The position numbers and the translations under genes were made by a program. A stretch of 50,409 nt of DNA, taken from assembly GCA_009380045.1 (NCBI GenBank), contig WHSN01000010.1, forward strand, positions 1 through 50,409. The letters run 5' to 3'. The DNA is from Luteitalea sp. (lineage in GTDB: Bacteria > Acidobacteriota > Vicinamibacteria > Vicinamibacterales > CAVVIG01). Shown here in pieces: positions 1-11,529 of the stretch (positions within the stretch are counted from its first letter, which is position 1; every line of letters begins with the position of its first letter). The notes beneath the pieces are model-generated. The model was not told the DNA's origin and did no database searches. It saw only the letters and a program-made list of their open reading frames with translations.

Positions 1-1
1 C

Positions 2-3000
2 GTGATCCGGAAGCGCGTCGAGCACGCGGTGGACACGCTCGCCGTTCCTCCCGAGGCGAGGAAGGCGTTCTACGTCGTCAACCTCTCGTGCAACACCCTG
101 ATCTACAAAGGGATGCTCACGGCGACGCAGATCGCCCCGATGTTCCCCGACCTGCAGGATCCCGACCTCGAGTCGGCGCTCGCGCTCGTGCACCAGCGCT
201 TCAGCACCAACACCTTCCCGGCGTGGCCGCTGGCGCATCCCTACCGGCTGGTGGCGCACAACGGCGAGATCAACACCCTCACCGGCAACATCAACTGGAT
301 GCGCGCGCGCGAGGGGCTGCTCGAGTCGAGCATCTTCGGCGACGACCTCAAGAAGATCCTGCCGGTGATCCGCGACGGCGGCAGCGACACGGCGACCTTC
401 GACAACGTCCTCGAGTTCCTGGTGATGACCGGGCGATCGCTGCCGCACGCCATCCTGATGATGATCCCCGAGCCGTGGCAGAACCACGAGACGATGCCGG
501 AGGACCTGAAGGCGTTCTACGAGTATCACTCGTCGCTGATGGAGCCGTGGGACGGCCCGGCCTCGATTGCGTTCTCGGACGGCACGATGATCGGCGCCGT
601 CCTCGATCGCAACGGGCTCCGGCCGTCGCGCTACTACGTCACCAAGGACGACGTGGTGATCATGGCGTCGGAAGTCGGCGTGCTCGACATTCCCGCCGAG
701 GACATCGTGCTGAAGGAGCGGCTGCACCCCGGGCGCATCTTCCTGGTGGACACCGCGCGCGGACGCATCGTGTCGGACGAAGAGGTGAAGCGCGAGCTGG
801 CGGCGGCGCAACCCTACAAGGAGTGGCTGACGCACCTCATCGACATCACCGACCTCGACCCGGCGCCCTACCTGCCACCGCCGAGCCACGAGACCGTGAT
901 GCAGCGGCAGCAGCTGTTCGGCTACACCCATGAAGACCTGCGGGTGCTGCTGGCGCCGATGGCGAACAGCGGCGAAGAGGCGATCGGGTCGATGGGCACC
1001 GACACGGCGCTGGCCGCCCTCTCGGATCGGCCGCGGCTGCTCTACGACTACTTCAAGCAGGTGTTCGCGCAGGTGACGAACCCGCCGCTCGACGCGATTC
1101 GCGAGGAGCTGATCACGTCGATGGAGTCGACGATCGGTCCCGAGGGAAACCTGCTCGACCCGCGTCCCGAGTCGTGCCGCCAGATCGGCATCCGCTTCCC
1201 GGTGATCGACAACGACGAGCTCGCACGGCTTCGTCACGTCTACGACCCGGGGTTCCGCGCCATCCGGCTTCCGATGCTGTTCGACGCGACCCTGGACGGC
1301 GGCGGCCTGGAACGGGCGCTCGACGACCTGAAGCGCCGCGCCACCGACGCGGTCGAAGCGGGGTACTCGATTCTCATCCTGTCGGACCGTGACGCCGACC
1401 GGGTGCGTGCGCCGATCCCGAGCCTGCTGGCGACCGCCGGTGTCCACCATCACCTGGTTCGGAAGGGCACCCGCACGCGGTGCGCGCTGGTCGTGGAATC
1501 GGGCGACGCGCGCGAAGTGCACCACTGTGCCCTGCTCCTCGGCTATGGCGCCGGCGCGGTGAACCCGTATCTGGCGTTCGAAACCCTGGGCGACATGATC
1601 CGCCAGCGGATCCTGGTCGACATCACCCACGAGAAGGCGATCGAGAACTACCTCCACGCCTTGAACAAGGGCATCCTCAAGGTGATGTCGAAAATGGGGG
1701 TGTCGACGCTGCAGAGTTATTGCGGCGCGCAGCTGTTCGAGGCGATCGGGCTGGACAAGGCGTTCGTCGATCGGTACTTCACCCGCACCTCGTCGCGGAT
1801 CGGCGGCGTCGGCATCGGCGTGATCGCGGAAGAAGTGCACCGCCGGCACCTCAAGGCCTTCCCGTCACGGCCGCTGGCCGACAACGACCTCGACTGGGGC
1901 GGCGAGTATCAGTGGCGCCGCGACGGCGAGTACCACCTGTTCAACCCCGACACGGTGTTCAAGCTGCAGCACTCGACCCGCAGCGGACAGTACGCCATCT
2001 TCAAGGAGTACACCCGCGCGGTGGACGACCAGAACAGGAAGATGGCGACGCTTCGCGGCCTGCTGTACTTCAACGCCGACAGCCAGCCGATTCCGATCGA
2101 TCAGGTCGAGCCGATCGAATCGATCGTGAAGCGCTTTGCGACCGGGGCGATGTCGTACGGGTCAATCAGCCAGGAGGCGCACGAAACTCTCGCCATCGCG
2201 ATGAACCGCCTGGGCGGCAAGTCGAACACCGGCGAGGGCGGTGAGGACCCGGCCAGGTACCAGCGCGACCCGAACGGCGACTGGCGGCGGAGCGCGGTGA
2301 AGCAGGTCGCCTCGGCGCGCTTCGGCGTCACCAGCGAGTACCTGGTGAACGCCACCGATCTGCAGATCAAAATGGCGCAAGGCGCCAAGCCTGGCGAAGG
2401 CGGGCAGTTGCCCGGCCACAAGGTTTATCCGTGGATTGCCAAGGTGCGCTATGCGACACCGGGGGTCGGGTTGATCTCGCCGCCCCCCCACCACGACATC
2501 TACTCGATCGAGGATCTGGCGCAGCTGATTTACGACCTGAAGAACTCGAATCCGGAGGCACGGATTCAGGTGAAGCTGGTCGCGCTGGCCGGCGTCGGCA
2601 CCATCGCCGCCGGCGTCTCCAAGGCCCACGCCGACGTCGTGCTGATCTCGGGCCACGACGGCGGCACCGGCGCCTCGCCGCTCACGTCGATCAAGCACGG
2701 CGGCGTGCCGTGGGAGCTCGGGCTGGCGGAGACGCAGCAGGTGCTGATGATGAACAAGCTGCGCGACCGCATCGTCGTCCAGGTGGACGGGCAGTTGAAG
2801 ACCGGGCGCGACGTGGTGATCGCCGCGCTGATGGGCGCCGAGGAGTTCGGCTTCGCGACCGCGCCGCTGGTCGTCGCCGGCTGCATCATGATGCGCGTCT
2901 GTCACCTGAACACCTGCCCCGTCGGCGTCGCGACGCAGGATCCCGAGCTCCGCAAGAACTTCACCGGCAAGGCCGAGCACGTGGTGAATTTCTTCCGGTT

Positions 3001-4060
3001 CATCGCCGAGGAGGTGCGCGAGCAGATGGCGGCGCTCGGGTTCAGGACGATGGACGAGATGATCGGCCGGGTGGATCGTCTGAACTTCCGCGACGCCGTC
3101 GATCACTGGAAGGCCAAGGGGCTCGACTTCTCGGCGATCCTGCACCAGCCGCAGGTCGCACCCGACAGCGCGCGCCGCTCGGTGGTGAAGCAGGATCACG
3201 GGCTCGGCGACGCGCTCGACAACGAGCTGATTGCGCGCTGCCGGCCGGCGCTCGAACACAAGACGCCGGTGTCGGCCAGCTTCCCTATTCGCAACGTCAA
3301 TCGCACCGTCGGCACCATGCTCGGCTATCACGTGACCAAGCGGTACGGCGGCGAAGGTCTGCCGGACGACACCATTCAGCTGCAGTTCTCCGGTTCCGCC
3401 GGTCAGAGCTTCGGCGCCTTCGTGCCGCGCGGCATCACGTTGACGCTCGAAGGTGATTCGAACGACTACATGGGGAAAGGGCTGTCCGGCGGCCGGATCG
3501 TGGTGTATCCGCCGAAGAACGCCCGGTTCGTCGCCGAAGAGAACATCCTGATCGGCAACGTCGCCCTCTACGGGGCGACGAGCGGCGAGGCCTATTTCCG
3601 CGGCGTGGCGGGCGAGCGGTTCGCGGTGCGCAACAGCGGTGCGGCCACGGTCGTCGAAGGCGTCGGCGATCATGGCTGCGAGTACATGACCGGCGGCCGG
3701 GTGGTCGTGCTCGGCAAGACCGGACGGAACTTCGCCGCCGGCATGAGCGGCGGCATCGCCTACGTGCTCGATCCCGGCGGCCTGTTCCGGAACCGGTGCA
3801 ACACCAAGATGGTGGAGCTGGAGGCGCTGGACGATCCCGCGGACGTGGATCTCGTTCGCGGCCTGATCGTCGGCCACGTGCAGTACACCGCCAGCGAGCT
3901 CGGCGCGCGGGTGCTGCGCGACTGGGATGCGCTGCGCTCGCTGTTCGTGAAGGTGATGCCGCGCGACTACAAGCGCGTGCTGCTGGCACAGGCCAAGGCG
4001 GCGGCGGCCGGACGCGCGGCGACGTTCCTCGAGCTCACCGGGGCAGCGATCAATGGGTAA
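2..4060 (+). CDS. gltB: Glutamate synthase large subunit (5' end outside window)
   Basis: Long ORF with glutamine amidotransferase segments ([31 protein letters not shown]), FMN-domain segments ([46 protein letters not shown]) and a C-terminal GXGXG-type glutamate synthase domain. Followed by gltD with an 8-nt overlap. Confidence 0.97.
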   Translation: MIRKRVEHAVDTLAVPPEARKAFYVVNLSCNTLIYKGMLTATQIAPMFPDLQDPDLESALALVHQRFSTNTFPAWPLAHPYRLVAHNGEINTLTGNINWMRAREGLLESSIFGDDLKKILPVIRDGGSDTATFDNVLEFLVMTGRSLPHAILMMIPEPWQNHETMPEDLKAFYEYHSSLMEPWDGPASIAFSDGTMIGAVLDRNGLRPSRYYVTKDDVVIMASEVGVLDIPAEDIVLKERLHPGRIFLVDTARGRIVSDEEVKRELAAAQPYKEWLTHLIDITDLDPAPYLPPPSHETVMQRQQLFGYTHEDLRVLLAPMANSGEEAIGSMGTDTALAALSDRPRLLYDYFKQVFAQVTNPPLDAIREELITSMESTIGPEGNLLDPRPESCRQIGIRFPVIDNDELARLRHVYDPGFRAIRLPMLFDATLDGGGLERALDDLKRRATDAVEAGYSILILSDRDADRVRAPIPSLLATAGVHHHLVRKGTRTRCALVVESGDAREVHHCALLLGYGAGAVNPYLAFETLGDMIRQRILVDITHEKAIENYLHALNKGILKVMSKMGVSTLQSYCGAQLFEAIGLDKAFVDRYFTRTSSRIGGVGIGVIAEEVHRRHLKAFPSRPLADNDLDWGGEYQWRRDGEYHLFNPDTVFKLQHSTRSGQYAIFKEYTRAVDDQNRKMATLRGLLYFNADSQPIPIDQVEPIESIVKRFATGAMSYGSISQEAHETLAIAMNRLGGKSNTGEGGEDPARYQRDPNGDWRRSAVKQVASARFGVTSEYLVNATDLQIKMAQGAKPGEGGQLPGHKVYPWIAKVRYATPGVGLISPPPHHDIYSIEDLAQLIYDLKNSNPEARIQVKLVALAGVGTIAAGVSKAHADVVLISGHDGGTGASPLTSIKHGGVPWELGLAETQQVLMMNKLRDRIVVQVDGQLKTGRDVVIAALMGAEEFGFATAPLVVAGCIMMRVCHLNTCPVGVATQDPELRKNFTGKAEHVVNFFRFIAEEVREQMAALGFRTMDEMIGRVDRLNFRDAVDHWKAKGLDFSAILHQPQVAPDSARRSVVKQDHGLGDALDNELIARCRPALEHKTPVSASFPIRNVNRTVGTMLGYHVTKRYGGEGLPDDTIQLQFSGSAGQSFGAFVPRGITLTLEGDSNDYMGKGLSGGRIVVYPPKNARFVAEENILIGNVALYGATSGEAYFRGVAGERFAVRNSGAATVVEGVGDHGCEYMTGGRVVVLGKTGRNFAAGMSGGIAYVLDPGGLFRNRCNTKMVELEALDDPADVDLVRGLIVGHVQYTASELGARVLRDWDALRSLFVKVMPRDYKRVLLAQAKAAAAGRAATFLELTGAAING

Positions 4061-5501
4061 GGCGACCGGTTTCATCGAGATTCAACGGAAGAAACACCCG
4101 ACCCGTCCGGTCGCCGAGAGGCTTCGCGACTGGCGCGAGGTGTACCTGCCGTATCCGGAGCCGGCCTTGAAAGACCAGGCTGCCCGCTGCATGGACTGCG
4201 GCATCCCGTTCTGCCACAACGGCTGTCCGCTCGGCAACCTGATTCCAGACTGGAACGACCTGGTCTACCGCGATCGTTGGCGGGCCGCGATCGACCGGCT
4301 GCACGCGACCAACAACTTTCCGGAGTTCACCGGCCGCCTGTGCCCGGCGCCGTGCGAGGGCGCCTGCGTGCTCGGTATCAACAACGATCCGGTGACGATC
4401 AAGGCGGTCGAGGTCTCGATCATCGACCGTGCATTCGAGGAAGGGTGGGTCACGGCGCAGCCGCCAGAAACGCGGACCGGACGTCGGATTGCGGTGGTCG
4501 GGTCCGGGCCGGCCGGCCTGGCCGCGGCGGCGCAGTTGAACCGCGCCGGGCACACCGTGACGGTGTTCGAGCGCGACGATCGGATCGGTGGCTTGCTGCG
4601 CTACGGCATCCCGGAGTTCAAGCTCGAGAAACGCTTCCTCGACCGTCGCCTCAACCTGATGGCGCAGGAAGGGGTGGTGTTCCAGGTGAACGCGAACATC
4701 GGCGTGAACATTCCGGTCGAGGAGCTTCGGGCGCAGTTCGATGCGATCGTGCTGGCCGGCGGTTCCACCCGGCCTCGCGACCTGCCGGTGCCCGGCCGCG
4801 AGCTGTCGGGCATTCACTTCGCGATGGAATACCTCACGCTCCAGAATCGTCGCAGCGAGGGAGAGGACATCCGGGACGACCGCTTCATCACCGCCAGGAA
4901 CCGGCACGTCATCATCATCGGCGGCGGCGACACCGGCGCCGACTGCCTCGGCACCGCACATCGTCAGGGAGCGGCAAGCGTCCGGCAGCTCGAGCTGCTG
5001 CCACAGCCGCCCGACAGCCGGCCCGACGGGAACCCATGGCCGCTCTGGCCGATCGTGTTCCGCGTGTCGCCGGCGCATGAAGAAGGGGGCGAACGGCTCT
5101 ACGCGATCGCCACCCAGAAGTTCACCGGCGACCAGCGCGGGCGCGTCACGGCGCTGCACGCCGCGCAGGTGGAGATGGTGACGAGCAACGGCCGCCTGGA
5201 GTTCAGGGCGATGCCTGGCACCGAGGTCGAGATGCCGGCCGATCTGGTGCTGCTGGCGATGGGCTTCGTCGGTCCCGAGACGAGCGGCATGCTCGCGAAA
5301 CTAGGCGTGAAGATGACCGATCGAGGCACCGTGTGGCGCGACGAGCGATGGATGACGAGCGTGCCGGGCGTGTTCGCCGCCGGCGACATGCAGCGAGGCC
5401 AGTCGCTGATCGTCTGGGCGATTGCCGAGGGCCGTTCCGCTGCGCGCGGCGCCGATGAATACTTGATGGGGCGGTCCAGCCTGCCCGCACCGCTGCCATA
5501 G
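4053..5501 (+). CDS. gltD: Glutamate synthase small subunit
   Basis: N-terminal Cys cluster ([17 protein letters not shown]...[12 protein letters not shown]), two nucleotide-binding motifs ([27 protein letters not shown]); overlaps gltB. Confidence 0.97.
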   Translation: MGKATGFIEIQRKKHPTRPVAERLRDWREVYLPYPEPALKDQAARCMDCGIPFCHNGCPLGNLIPDWNDLVYRDRWRAAIDRLHATNNFPEFTGRLCPAPCEGACVLGINNDPVTIKAVEVSIIDRAFEEGWVTAQPPETRTGRRIAVVGSGPAGLAAAAQLNRAGHTVTVFERDDRIGGLLRYGIPEFKLEKRFLDRRLNLMAQEGVVFQVNANIGVNIPVEELRAQFDAIVLAGGSTRPRDLPVPGRELSGIHFAMEYLTLQNRRSEGEDIRDDRFITARNRHVIIIGGGDTGADCLGTAHRQGAASVRQLELLPQPPDSRPDGNPWPLWPIVFRVSPAHEEGGERLYAIATQKFTGDQRGRVTALHAAQVEMVTSNGRLEFRAMPGTEVEMPADLVLLAMGFVGPETSGMLAKLGVKMTDRGTVWRDERWMTSVPGVFAAGDMQRGQSLIVWAIAEGRSAARGADEYLMGRSSLPAPLP

Positions 5502-5521
5502 CCTCATTTCTCCCTCGTCGC

Positions 5522-7741
5522 TCAGCGTCGATCCGGCAGCTCGAAGACGTAGAGCGTGTGGCCGCTGTTCGGGTGATGAATCTCCGGAGCGATGGTGCGG
5601 GGAACCACGCGCGGGCTGCCGCCGCCGAGCCCGGTCGTCACTGCCACGTACTGCTTGCCACCGGCCGTGAACGACACAGGATAGCCCTGCACCGACGTGC
5701 CCAGGCGGGTCTTCCAGAGGGTCGCACCGGTCCTGGTGTCGACCGCACGGAAGGTGCGGTCGAGATCGCCGACAAACGCCACGCCGCCAGCCGTGGACAG
5801 CACCGCGGTGAGGAACGGCGCGCGCTGCTCAACGCTCCACAGCTCTTTCAGAGTCGCGGCGTCGTAGGCGGCGAGCTTGCCGATGTTGCCGTCGGAGCCG
5901 GGCATCTCGAAGAACTTGCGGTCGGCATTGGTGCCGCCGGCGCCGTCCTTGAGGTCGGTCTTCCTGCCCGAGATCTCCATGCAGGACTGGCTGAGCGGAA
6001 TGATCAGCGCGTTGGTCGGCTGGTGATAGCTCATCGCCTGCCAGTTGTGGCCGCCCTCCGTGCTCGGACAGGACTGGACCCACTGCTCGACCTTGGCCTC
6101 GATGATGTCGTTGCGATAGGTGACGAGACCGGTCTTCAGGTCGATGCGGTCGTAGACGTTCTGGTAGACCGTCTCGGCGGCGCCGACGAACTTGCCGTCG
6201 CGCCGATCGAGCTTCCAGAGAATGCCCGACTTGCCGATGTTGAACAGGTATTTCCCGCCGCCGTTGTCCACCAGCACCCGCTCGTAGACCTCGTCGAGGT
6301 CGAGCGACTCGCCCGGAATGTGCTGGAAGTGCCATGCCAGCTTTCCATCGTCCGCGTTCAGCGCCACGGTGGACGCGGCGTAGAGCGCCGCGTCGAAGAC
6401 GCTGTTGCCGCGGCTCGCCGGCATCCAGGGCTTGGCCTGCGCAATGCCCCAGTAGGTGAGGTTCAGGTCGGGATCGTAGCTGCCGGCAATCCAGGTTTCG
6501 CCGCCCTTCCGGAAATTGTCGGGCAGCTTGCCCCAGGTATCGCCGCCGGGCTCGCCGGCCTGGGCGATGGTGTAGAACTTCCACAACTGCTTGCCGGTCG
6601 CGGCATCGTAGGCGCTGATGAAACAGCGATCCTCGCCGTAGCGGCTGCATCCCTGCAGCCCCTGGATCACCTTGCCGCGCGCCACGATCGGACCGCTGGT
6701 GTTGGCGTAGCCACGCGCGCGATCGGCAATCACCGTTTCCCACACCTTCGTCCCGTTCCTGGCGTCGAGGGCGACGAGACGGGCGTCGGTGGTGGCGAAG
6801 ATGATCTTGTCCTCGTAGATGGCGATGTTCCGCATCGAGCCGAACCCGACCTGCTGGATCGGACCGACCTCGTTCTCCCAGATCAACTCACCGGTCGGGC
6901 CGTCGAGCGCCTGAATCACGTTGCCGGTGTTGAACAGGTAGATGATGCCGTCGTGGACCAACGGCATCGGCTGGTTGGCGCCCCCCTCGTTCATCGACCA
7001 CGCCCACGCCAGCCGGAGATCCTTTACGTTGTCGCGCGTGATGTCGGACAGCGGGCTGTAGCTCCACGCCTGATAGGTGCGGCGCGCCATCAGCCAGTCT
7101 CCCGGCGGCGGGTTGCGCAACATGGCGACGGTCACTGGAACGTAGTCCTTCACTTCGCCGGACACGGTGAGCCCGCGCGCCACCGGGGCCTGCGCGCCGC
7201 GTCCCGGTCCGCCGCCGACCGCGGCCGCATTCGACGGGCTGGTGCCCGCCCCGCCCGGGCCTTGCCCGCGACCGCCCGGAACAGCGCTGCCTGCGGCGGC
7301 CGCGGTCTGAGCGGCCGGCGGCCGTTCGCCTGACGCGATCGTTCCAATCGGCACCGCCGCCGCCGCCGTCAGCGCTTGCGCACCGGCAGCGGCGCCGTTC
7401 TGCTGGAGGATGTAGGTGACAATGCTCGTGTACTGCTCGGGAGCGAGCGCCGGTCCGCCGGGCGGCATGGTCGCGACGATCAGCTCGAAGAGATCGCGCG
7501 TGGTGCGATTGCGCCAGGTGTTGATGAAGCCGCTGCCCGCCAGTTGCGGCGCTTCGTTCCTGCCGCCGAGATCGGCGACATGGCAGCTGGCGCAGTTCGC
7601 GTCGTAGGCAGCGCGTCCTTGCGCGGCCTGCTCCGAGGTGAACACCGGAGGGGCGGTCGCCGGCTGCCCGGCGACCAGGACGATCCCGAGGCCGCTCAGG
7701 AGCGCGACGGCGGTGACATGATGCGTGAACCGGTTCGTCAT
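5522..7741 (-). CDS. PQQ-dependent quinoprotein dehydrogenase with N-terminal cytochrome c domain
   Basis: Signal peptide, heme motif CASCH, low-complexity linker, then PQQ-type beta-propeller repeats ([53 protein letters not shown]). Confidence 0.93.
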   Translation of the reverse strand: MTNRFTHHVTAVALLSGLGIVLVAGQPATAPPVFTSEQAAQGRAAYDANCASCHVADLGGRNEAPQLAGSGFINTWRNRTTRDLFELIVATMPPGGPALAPEQYTSIVTYILQQNGAAAGAQALTAAAAVPIGTIASGERPPAAQTAAAAGSAVPGGRGQGPGGAGTSPSNAAAVGGGPGRGAQAPVARGLTVSGEVKDYVPVTVAMLRNPPPGDWLMARRTYQAWSYSPLSDITRDNVKDLRLAWAWSMNEGGANQPMPLVHDGIIYLFNTGNVIQALDGPTGELIWENEVGPIQQVGFGSMRNIAIYEDKIIFATTDARLVALDARNGTKVWETVIADRARGYANTSGPIVARGKVIQGLQGCSRYGEDRCFISAYDAATGKQLWKFYTIAQAGEPGGDTWGKLPDNFRKGGETWIAGSYDPDLNLTYWGIAQAKPWMPASRGNSVFDAALYAASTVALNADDGKLAWHFQHIPGESLDLDEVYERVLVDNGGGKYLFNIGKSGILWKLDRRDGKFVGAAETVYQNVYDRIDLKTGLVTYRNDIIEAKVEQWVQSCPSTEGGHNWQAMSYHQPTNALIIPLSQSCMEISGRKTDLKDGAGGTNADRKFFEMPGSDGNIGKLAAYDAATLKELWSVEQRAPFLTAVLSTAGGVAFVGDLDRTFRAVDTRTGATLWKTRLGTSVQGYPVSFTAGGKQYVAVTTGLGGGSPRVVPRTIAPEIHHPNSGHTLYVFELPDRR

Positions 7742-8178
7742 GGTTTATCCTGCGCCAGCAACCAGCCCCAGAGATTTCCTTCGGCCGCCTTCTCGCTGTG
7801 AAGCTGGACGTAGAAGCGCCCCTCGGCCAGCTCCTGAACTTGCGCCGCGGTCAGATCCATCTGGCCGGCGATCGTGCCGCTCGTTCCACCGGTCACCGAC
7901 AGGTCGAAGAGCGGCGCCCCGCGCAGCCCCGGCTTCGGGCTCTTGTGTACTCGTGCCTCCGTGGCGGCCGTGTTGAGCCCCGCAAACGTGCCGGCAATCA
8001 CCAGTTTGGGTCCGTTGAGCGTGGCGGTGACCGACCCCGACCCGACCACGGTCGGGGTGAACGTGGGGACCGGCATGGGGGACAACCGGGCCCTGTAGGT
8101 CTTGCTCCCCTGCGCCCGTGTCGCCGCCGGCGCGCCTGCCAGCGCCCCGACGAGCGTCCACACGAAAATCTGCCTCAT
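7738..8178 (-). CDS. CHRD domain-containing secreted protein
   Basis: Signal peptide [24 protein letters not shown] and CHRD-like core ([23 protein letters not shown]...[19 protein letters not shown]). ATGA overlap with the downstream quinoprotein. Start at 8178 chosen over the ORF-track start at 8358. Confidence 0.82.
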   Translation of the reverse strand: MRQIFVWTLVGALAGAPAATRAQGSKTYRARLSPMPVPTFTPTVVGSGSVTATLNGPKLVIAGTFAGLNTAATEARVHKSPKPGLRGAPLFDLSVTGGTSGTIAGQMDLTAAQVQELAEGRFYVQLHSEKAAEGNLWGWLLAQDKP

Positions 8179-8228
8179 GATGGGCTGAGATTCTACCCCC
8201 GCTTGCCCCGGCCTGCTACGATTGACAC

Positions 8229-9077
8229 GTGACCAACAGAGGAACGGGTTCCGCGGCCCGGATCCGCGGCGGGCGGTTTCGCGATACGGCGTGGGGCGTG
8301 CTGCTCGCGGGCCTGGCGGCCGCGACGGCTGCCTGTTCGAGCGGACCGGAGCGTCCACCTGAGATGCCGACCGCCGACGCCCCGGTCATCAAGCTCCTTC
8401 GTGAACCGGTCGAGGTTGCGCCCTTCACCGTCGCTGACCTCAGCGGTCGTGTGATCTCCTCCACCGAGCTCCTGGGCAAGGTGGTGATCGTGAACTTCTG
8501 GGCCACCTGGTGTCCCCCGTGCCGCGACGAGATTCCCGACCTGATCAAGCTGCAGGACAAGTATCGCGATCAGCTGGTCGTGCTGGGCATCTCGGAGGAT
8601 GAAGGACCGGTGGAGGACGTGCAGGCGTTCGTGGCCGAGCACCAGATGAACTACCCGGTCGTCATGACGACACCGGCGCTGCGCAAGATTTTTCGCGGCG
8701 TCACCGCCCTGCCGACGACGTTCGTGCTCGATCGCGACGGGAAGATCGCGCAGAAGCACGTCGGCCTGCTCAACGCGCAAGTGACCGAGCTCGAAACCCA
8801 GGTGCTCTCCGGCATCAGCGTGAATGCGCGGATCGAGCGCGTGGAGGATCTGGATCGCGCACGCCTGGAGAACGCCGCGCACGCCACCGAGATCCCTGGG
8901 GTCGATCTCACCACGCTGACGCCGGCGAAACGGACCGAAGCGATCAAGGCGATGAACGCCGACGACTGCACGTGCGGCTGCGGCCTGACGCTGGCCGAGT
9001 GCCGGATCAACGATCCCGAATGCCCGGTCAGCCTGCCGCTGGCGCAGGAGCTGGCCAAGAGGTTCGCGGCGAACTGA
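8229..9077 (+). CDS. TlpA/ResA-family thioredoxin-like protein with C-terminal Cys-rich extension
   Basis: Lipoprotein-like N-terminus (TAACSSG), redoxin motif NFWATWCPPCRDEIPDL, TALPTTFVLDRDGKI; C-terminal DDCTCGCGLTLAECRINDPECPVS. Confidence 0.9.
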   Translation: MTNRGTGSAARIRGGRFRDTAWGVLLAGLAAATAACSSGPERPPEMPTADAPVIKLLREPVEVAPFTVADLSGRVISSTELLGKVVIVNFWATWCPPCRDEIPDLIKLQDKYRDQLVVLGISEDEGPVEDVQAFVAEHQMNYPVVMTTPALRKIFRGVTALPTTFVLDRDGKIAQKHVGLLNAQVTELETQVLSGISVNARIERVEDLDRARLENAAHATEIPGVDLTTLTPAKRTEAIKAMNADDCTCGCGLTLAECRINDPECPVSLPLAQELAKRFAAN

Positions 9078-9088
9078 TAGAGCGCGGG

Positions 9089-9781
9089 CTATTCGGGCGG
9101 CGTCAGTCGATAGCCGTCGCCGTACGCTTTCCTGATGTAGGTCGGATGCCGCGGGTCGGGTTCGAGCTTCTGGCGAAGCCGGCAGATGAAGTTGTCGACC
9201 GTGCGGGTCAACGGCGCGTCCGCGTAGCCCCACACGAGCTGCAGCAGGTCGTCGCGTGTCACCACGTCTCCGGCGCGCTTGGCCAGACACTGCAGGATCT
9301 CGAACTCGCGATCGGTCAACTCGAGCGGCTCGCCGGCGGTGAATGCGCGCCGGTGCTTGAAATCGATCAGCGTTTCGCCCAGCCGGAGCTCGTCGACCGG
9401 CGGCTGCGTTCGCCGCAGCACCGCCCGGACGCGCGCCAGCAGCTCACCGAGCGAGAACGGCTTGGTCACGTAGTCGTCTGCTCCCAGCGTCAGGCCGCGA
9501 ATCCGATCCTCGGTCTCGCTTCGAGCCGACAGGATGATGATCGGCATCCGGATCGGGCTGCGCTGAATCGCGCGGCAAATCTCGAACCCGTCCATGCCGT
9601 GCGGCAGCATGAGATCCAGGAGCAGGAGGTCGGGCGCGAATCGCTTCAACGCCGGCAGCACATGATGCCCGGTGTGGAGGGCCTCGACGAGAAAGCCTTC
9701 GAACTCCAGGTTGTCCTGGAGCACCCGTGCGATCGACTTGTCATCCTCGACGATCAGCACTTTCTTGGACATGACATTCAC
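9089..9781 (-). CDS. OmpR-family response regulator
   Basis: Receiver (VLIVEDDKSIARVL, LLLLDLMLPHGMDGFE, LGADDYVTKPF) plus winged helix (LTDREFEILQCLAKRAGDVVTRDDLLQLVWGY). ATGA overlap with the upstream kinase. Confidence 0.95.
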   Translation of the reverse strand: MNVMSKKVLIVEDDKSIARVLQDNLEFEGFLVEALHTGHHVLPALKRFAPDLLLLDLMLPHGMDGFEICRAIQRSPIRMPIIILSARSETEDRIRGLTLGADDYVTKPFSLGELLARVRAVLRRTQPPVDELRLGETLIDFKHRRAFTAGEPLELTDREFEILQCLAKRAGDVVTRDDLLQLVWGYADAPLTRTVDNFICRLRQKLEPDPRHPTYIRKAYGDGYRLTPPE

Positions 9782-11529
9782 CTGTTCGCCGTGACCTCGC
9801 CGACCACGGTCGGCAGCGAGATGACGACTTCTGTTCCTACGCCGACGACGCTGCTGATGTCAATCCGCCCGCCGTGCCGCTCCACGATCCGCTGCGCGAT
9901 GGCGAGGCCGAGCCCGCTGCCGCCGACCGAGGTGTTGCGGCCCCGATAGAACCGCTCGAAGACGTGCTCCAGCTCGTCTCGCGGGATGCCGGTCCCCCGA
10001 TCCCGAAAGGTGAACTGCACGCGACTGCCGTGGCGGCGGCCGGTGATCACCAGCGCCCGCTGATCCGCCGAGTACTTGATCGCGTTGTCGATGAGGTTGT
10101 CGATCGCCTGGATCATCGCCGCCCGATCGACGTGCACGCGCGGCAGATAGGCCGGAATGTCCACCTCGAGGTCGAACGTCAGGTGGGCGAGGGTCGGCCG
10201 GCAGCGTCGCAGCGCGTCGTCCATCAGGTCTGCCGGATCGATGGCCGTCAGGCTGATGGCGGAGAGCTCGCTCTCCCCACTGTACCGCGCGTAGGTCAGC
10301 AGATTGTCGATCGAGCTGCCGAGGCTTGCCGCCTCGTGCGAGAGCATGCGGGCGTACTCCTGCACCGTGGCCGTGGACGTGTAGCGTCCGTCGGACAGCG
10401 TGTCGCCGACCAGTCGAATCAGCGCCAGCGGCGTTTTCAGCTCGTGGGTGACGCCGGCGACGAAGTCGGAGCGCATCGACGCCAGGTTGACGCTGGCGCG
10501 GTCGGCCTTCACCGTGAGGAAGAGCGCGAGAAAACTTGCGCCGGCCGCGACCGTGATCAGGATGAACGTCCGTCGTGCGCCCTGCAGGGTGGCAAACAGC
10601 GTCGAGTCCGGTATCGGCCGCACGTGGGCGTTCCACTCGCGAATCGCCAGACCCTTCGACGGCATCGATCGCACCAGCGCCGGATCGAGGAAGAGCAGGG
10701 GAAACCTGGTGACCAGCCCGGTCGTGCCGTCCGGTTCCGGGCCGGTTGACGCCACGACCCGGCCGTCGTGATCGGTGACCGCAATCGACAGCCCTCCCGG
10801 GTTTCCGCCAATAGTGCTCACCTGCGTGATCAGCGGACCGAAGTAATCCGACTGCAGCCAGTCCAGGTTGACGGTGAAGGCCAGAAATCCCAGCACGTCA
10901 TGCGGCTTGACCGGCGCGAACAGGATGTGGGCCACCACCTGGTAGGGCACGCCGTTGATCGGCATTTCGAGCACGGCAAACGGCGCCCGAGGCGAGGCGA
11001 TTTTGCGGATGGCGGACACCACCTGGCCGAGCGAAGCCGGCTGGCGCACGAGCACCACCGGGAACGGATCGTCCGAGGCCGGCGCGGGATCCCAGGGCGG
11101 GAGGCGATCGGCGCGGTTGAAGGCATAGGTCAATCCCTCCCCCGCACCGTTGCGTTTCCACAGGATGAACGACTCCGGATAGGGCAGCCGCGCGAATGTG
11201 CGGGCGGTGACCTGCAGAAGGCTGTAGGGCGGCTCTTCGTCGAACAGCTCGGCGCTCAACGGGACGAGCGCCGTGGTCCACGCGCCTTTCATGTCGGCGC
11301 TCAACGCCGCCCGCACCAGCGCCAGCGCCTCGTGCGCCCGGCGATCGAGCAGCTGGGTCGTCCCGCTTCGCCATTCGCGGGTCGCGACGTAGCCCAGGCC
11401 GACCAGCGCGCCGGTGGCGAGGAACAGCCCGGTCACGCACACCATGATCACCGACGATCGCACGGTGCCGTCGGCGCGGCGCGGCTGACGAAACATCAGC
11501 CGCAGCAGCCGCTTGACCGTGGAGATCAC
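9778..11529 (-). CDS. Membrane sensor histidine kinase with large extracytoplasmic domain
   Basis: H-box DFVAGVTHELKTPLALI, N-box DNLIDNAIKYSA, G-boxes FRDRGTGIPRDELEHVFERFYRG / GGSGLGLAIAQRIVERHGG. GTG start (GTGATCTCC) overlaps the stop of the upstream TAXI gene; the ORF-track start at 11973 is out-of-frame read-through. Confidence 0.92.
   Translation of the reverse strand: MISTVKRLLRLMFRQPRRADGTVRSSVIMVCVTGLFLATGALVGLGYVATREWRSGTTQLLDRRAHEALALVRAALSADMKGAWTTALVPLSAELFDEEPPYSLLQVTARTFARLPYPESFILWKRNGAGEGLTYAFNRADRLPPWDPAPASDDPFPVVLVRQPASLGQVVSAIRKIASPRAPFAVLEMPINGVPYQVVAHILFAPVKPHDVLGFLAFTVNLDWLQSDYFGPLITQVSTIGGNPGGLSIAVTDHDGRVVASTGPEPDGTTGLVTRFPLLFLDPALVRSMPSKGLAIREWNAHVRPIPDSTLFATLQGARRTFILITVAAGASFLALFLTVKADRASVNLASMRSDFVAGVTHELKTPLALIRLVGDTLSDGRYTSTATVQEYARMLSHEAASLGSSIDNLLTYARYSGESELSAISLTAIDPADLMDDALRRCRPTLAHLTFDLEVDIPAYLPRVHVDRAAMIQAIDNLIDNAIKYSADQRALVITGRRHGSRVQFTFRDRGTGIPRDELEHVFERFYRGRNTSVGGSGLGLAIAQRIVERHGGRIDISSVVGVGTEVVISLPTVVGEVTANR

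Noticed and set aside
2162-4075. 637-aa minus-strand ORF antisense to gltB
   Set aside because: Shadow ORF from high GC codon bias; composition rich in H/R/A/D repeats and no recognizable domain, while the plus strand is clearly gltB.
5558-7333. 591-aa plus-strand ORF opposite the quinoprotein
   Set aside because: Antisense shadow of a well-supported PQQ gene; incoherent sequence.
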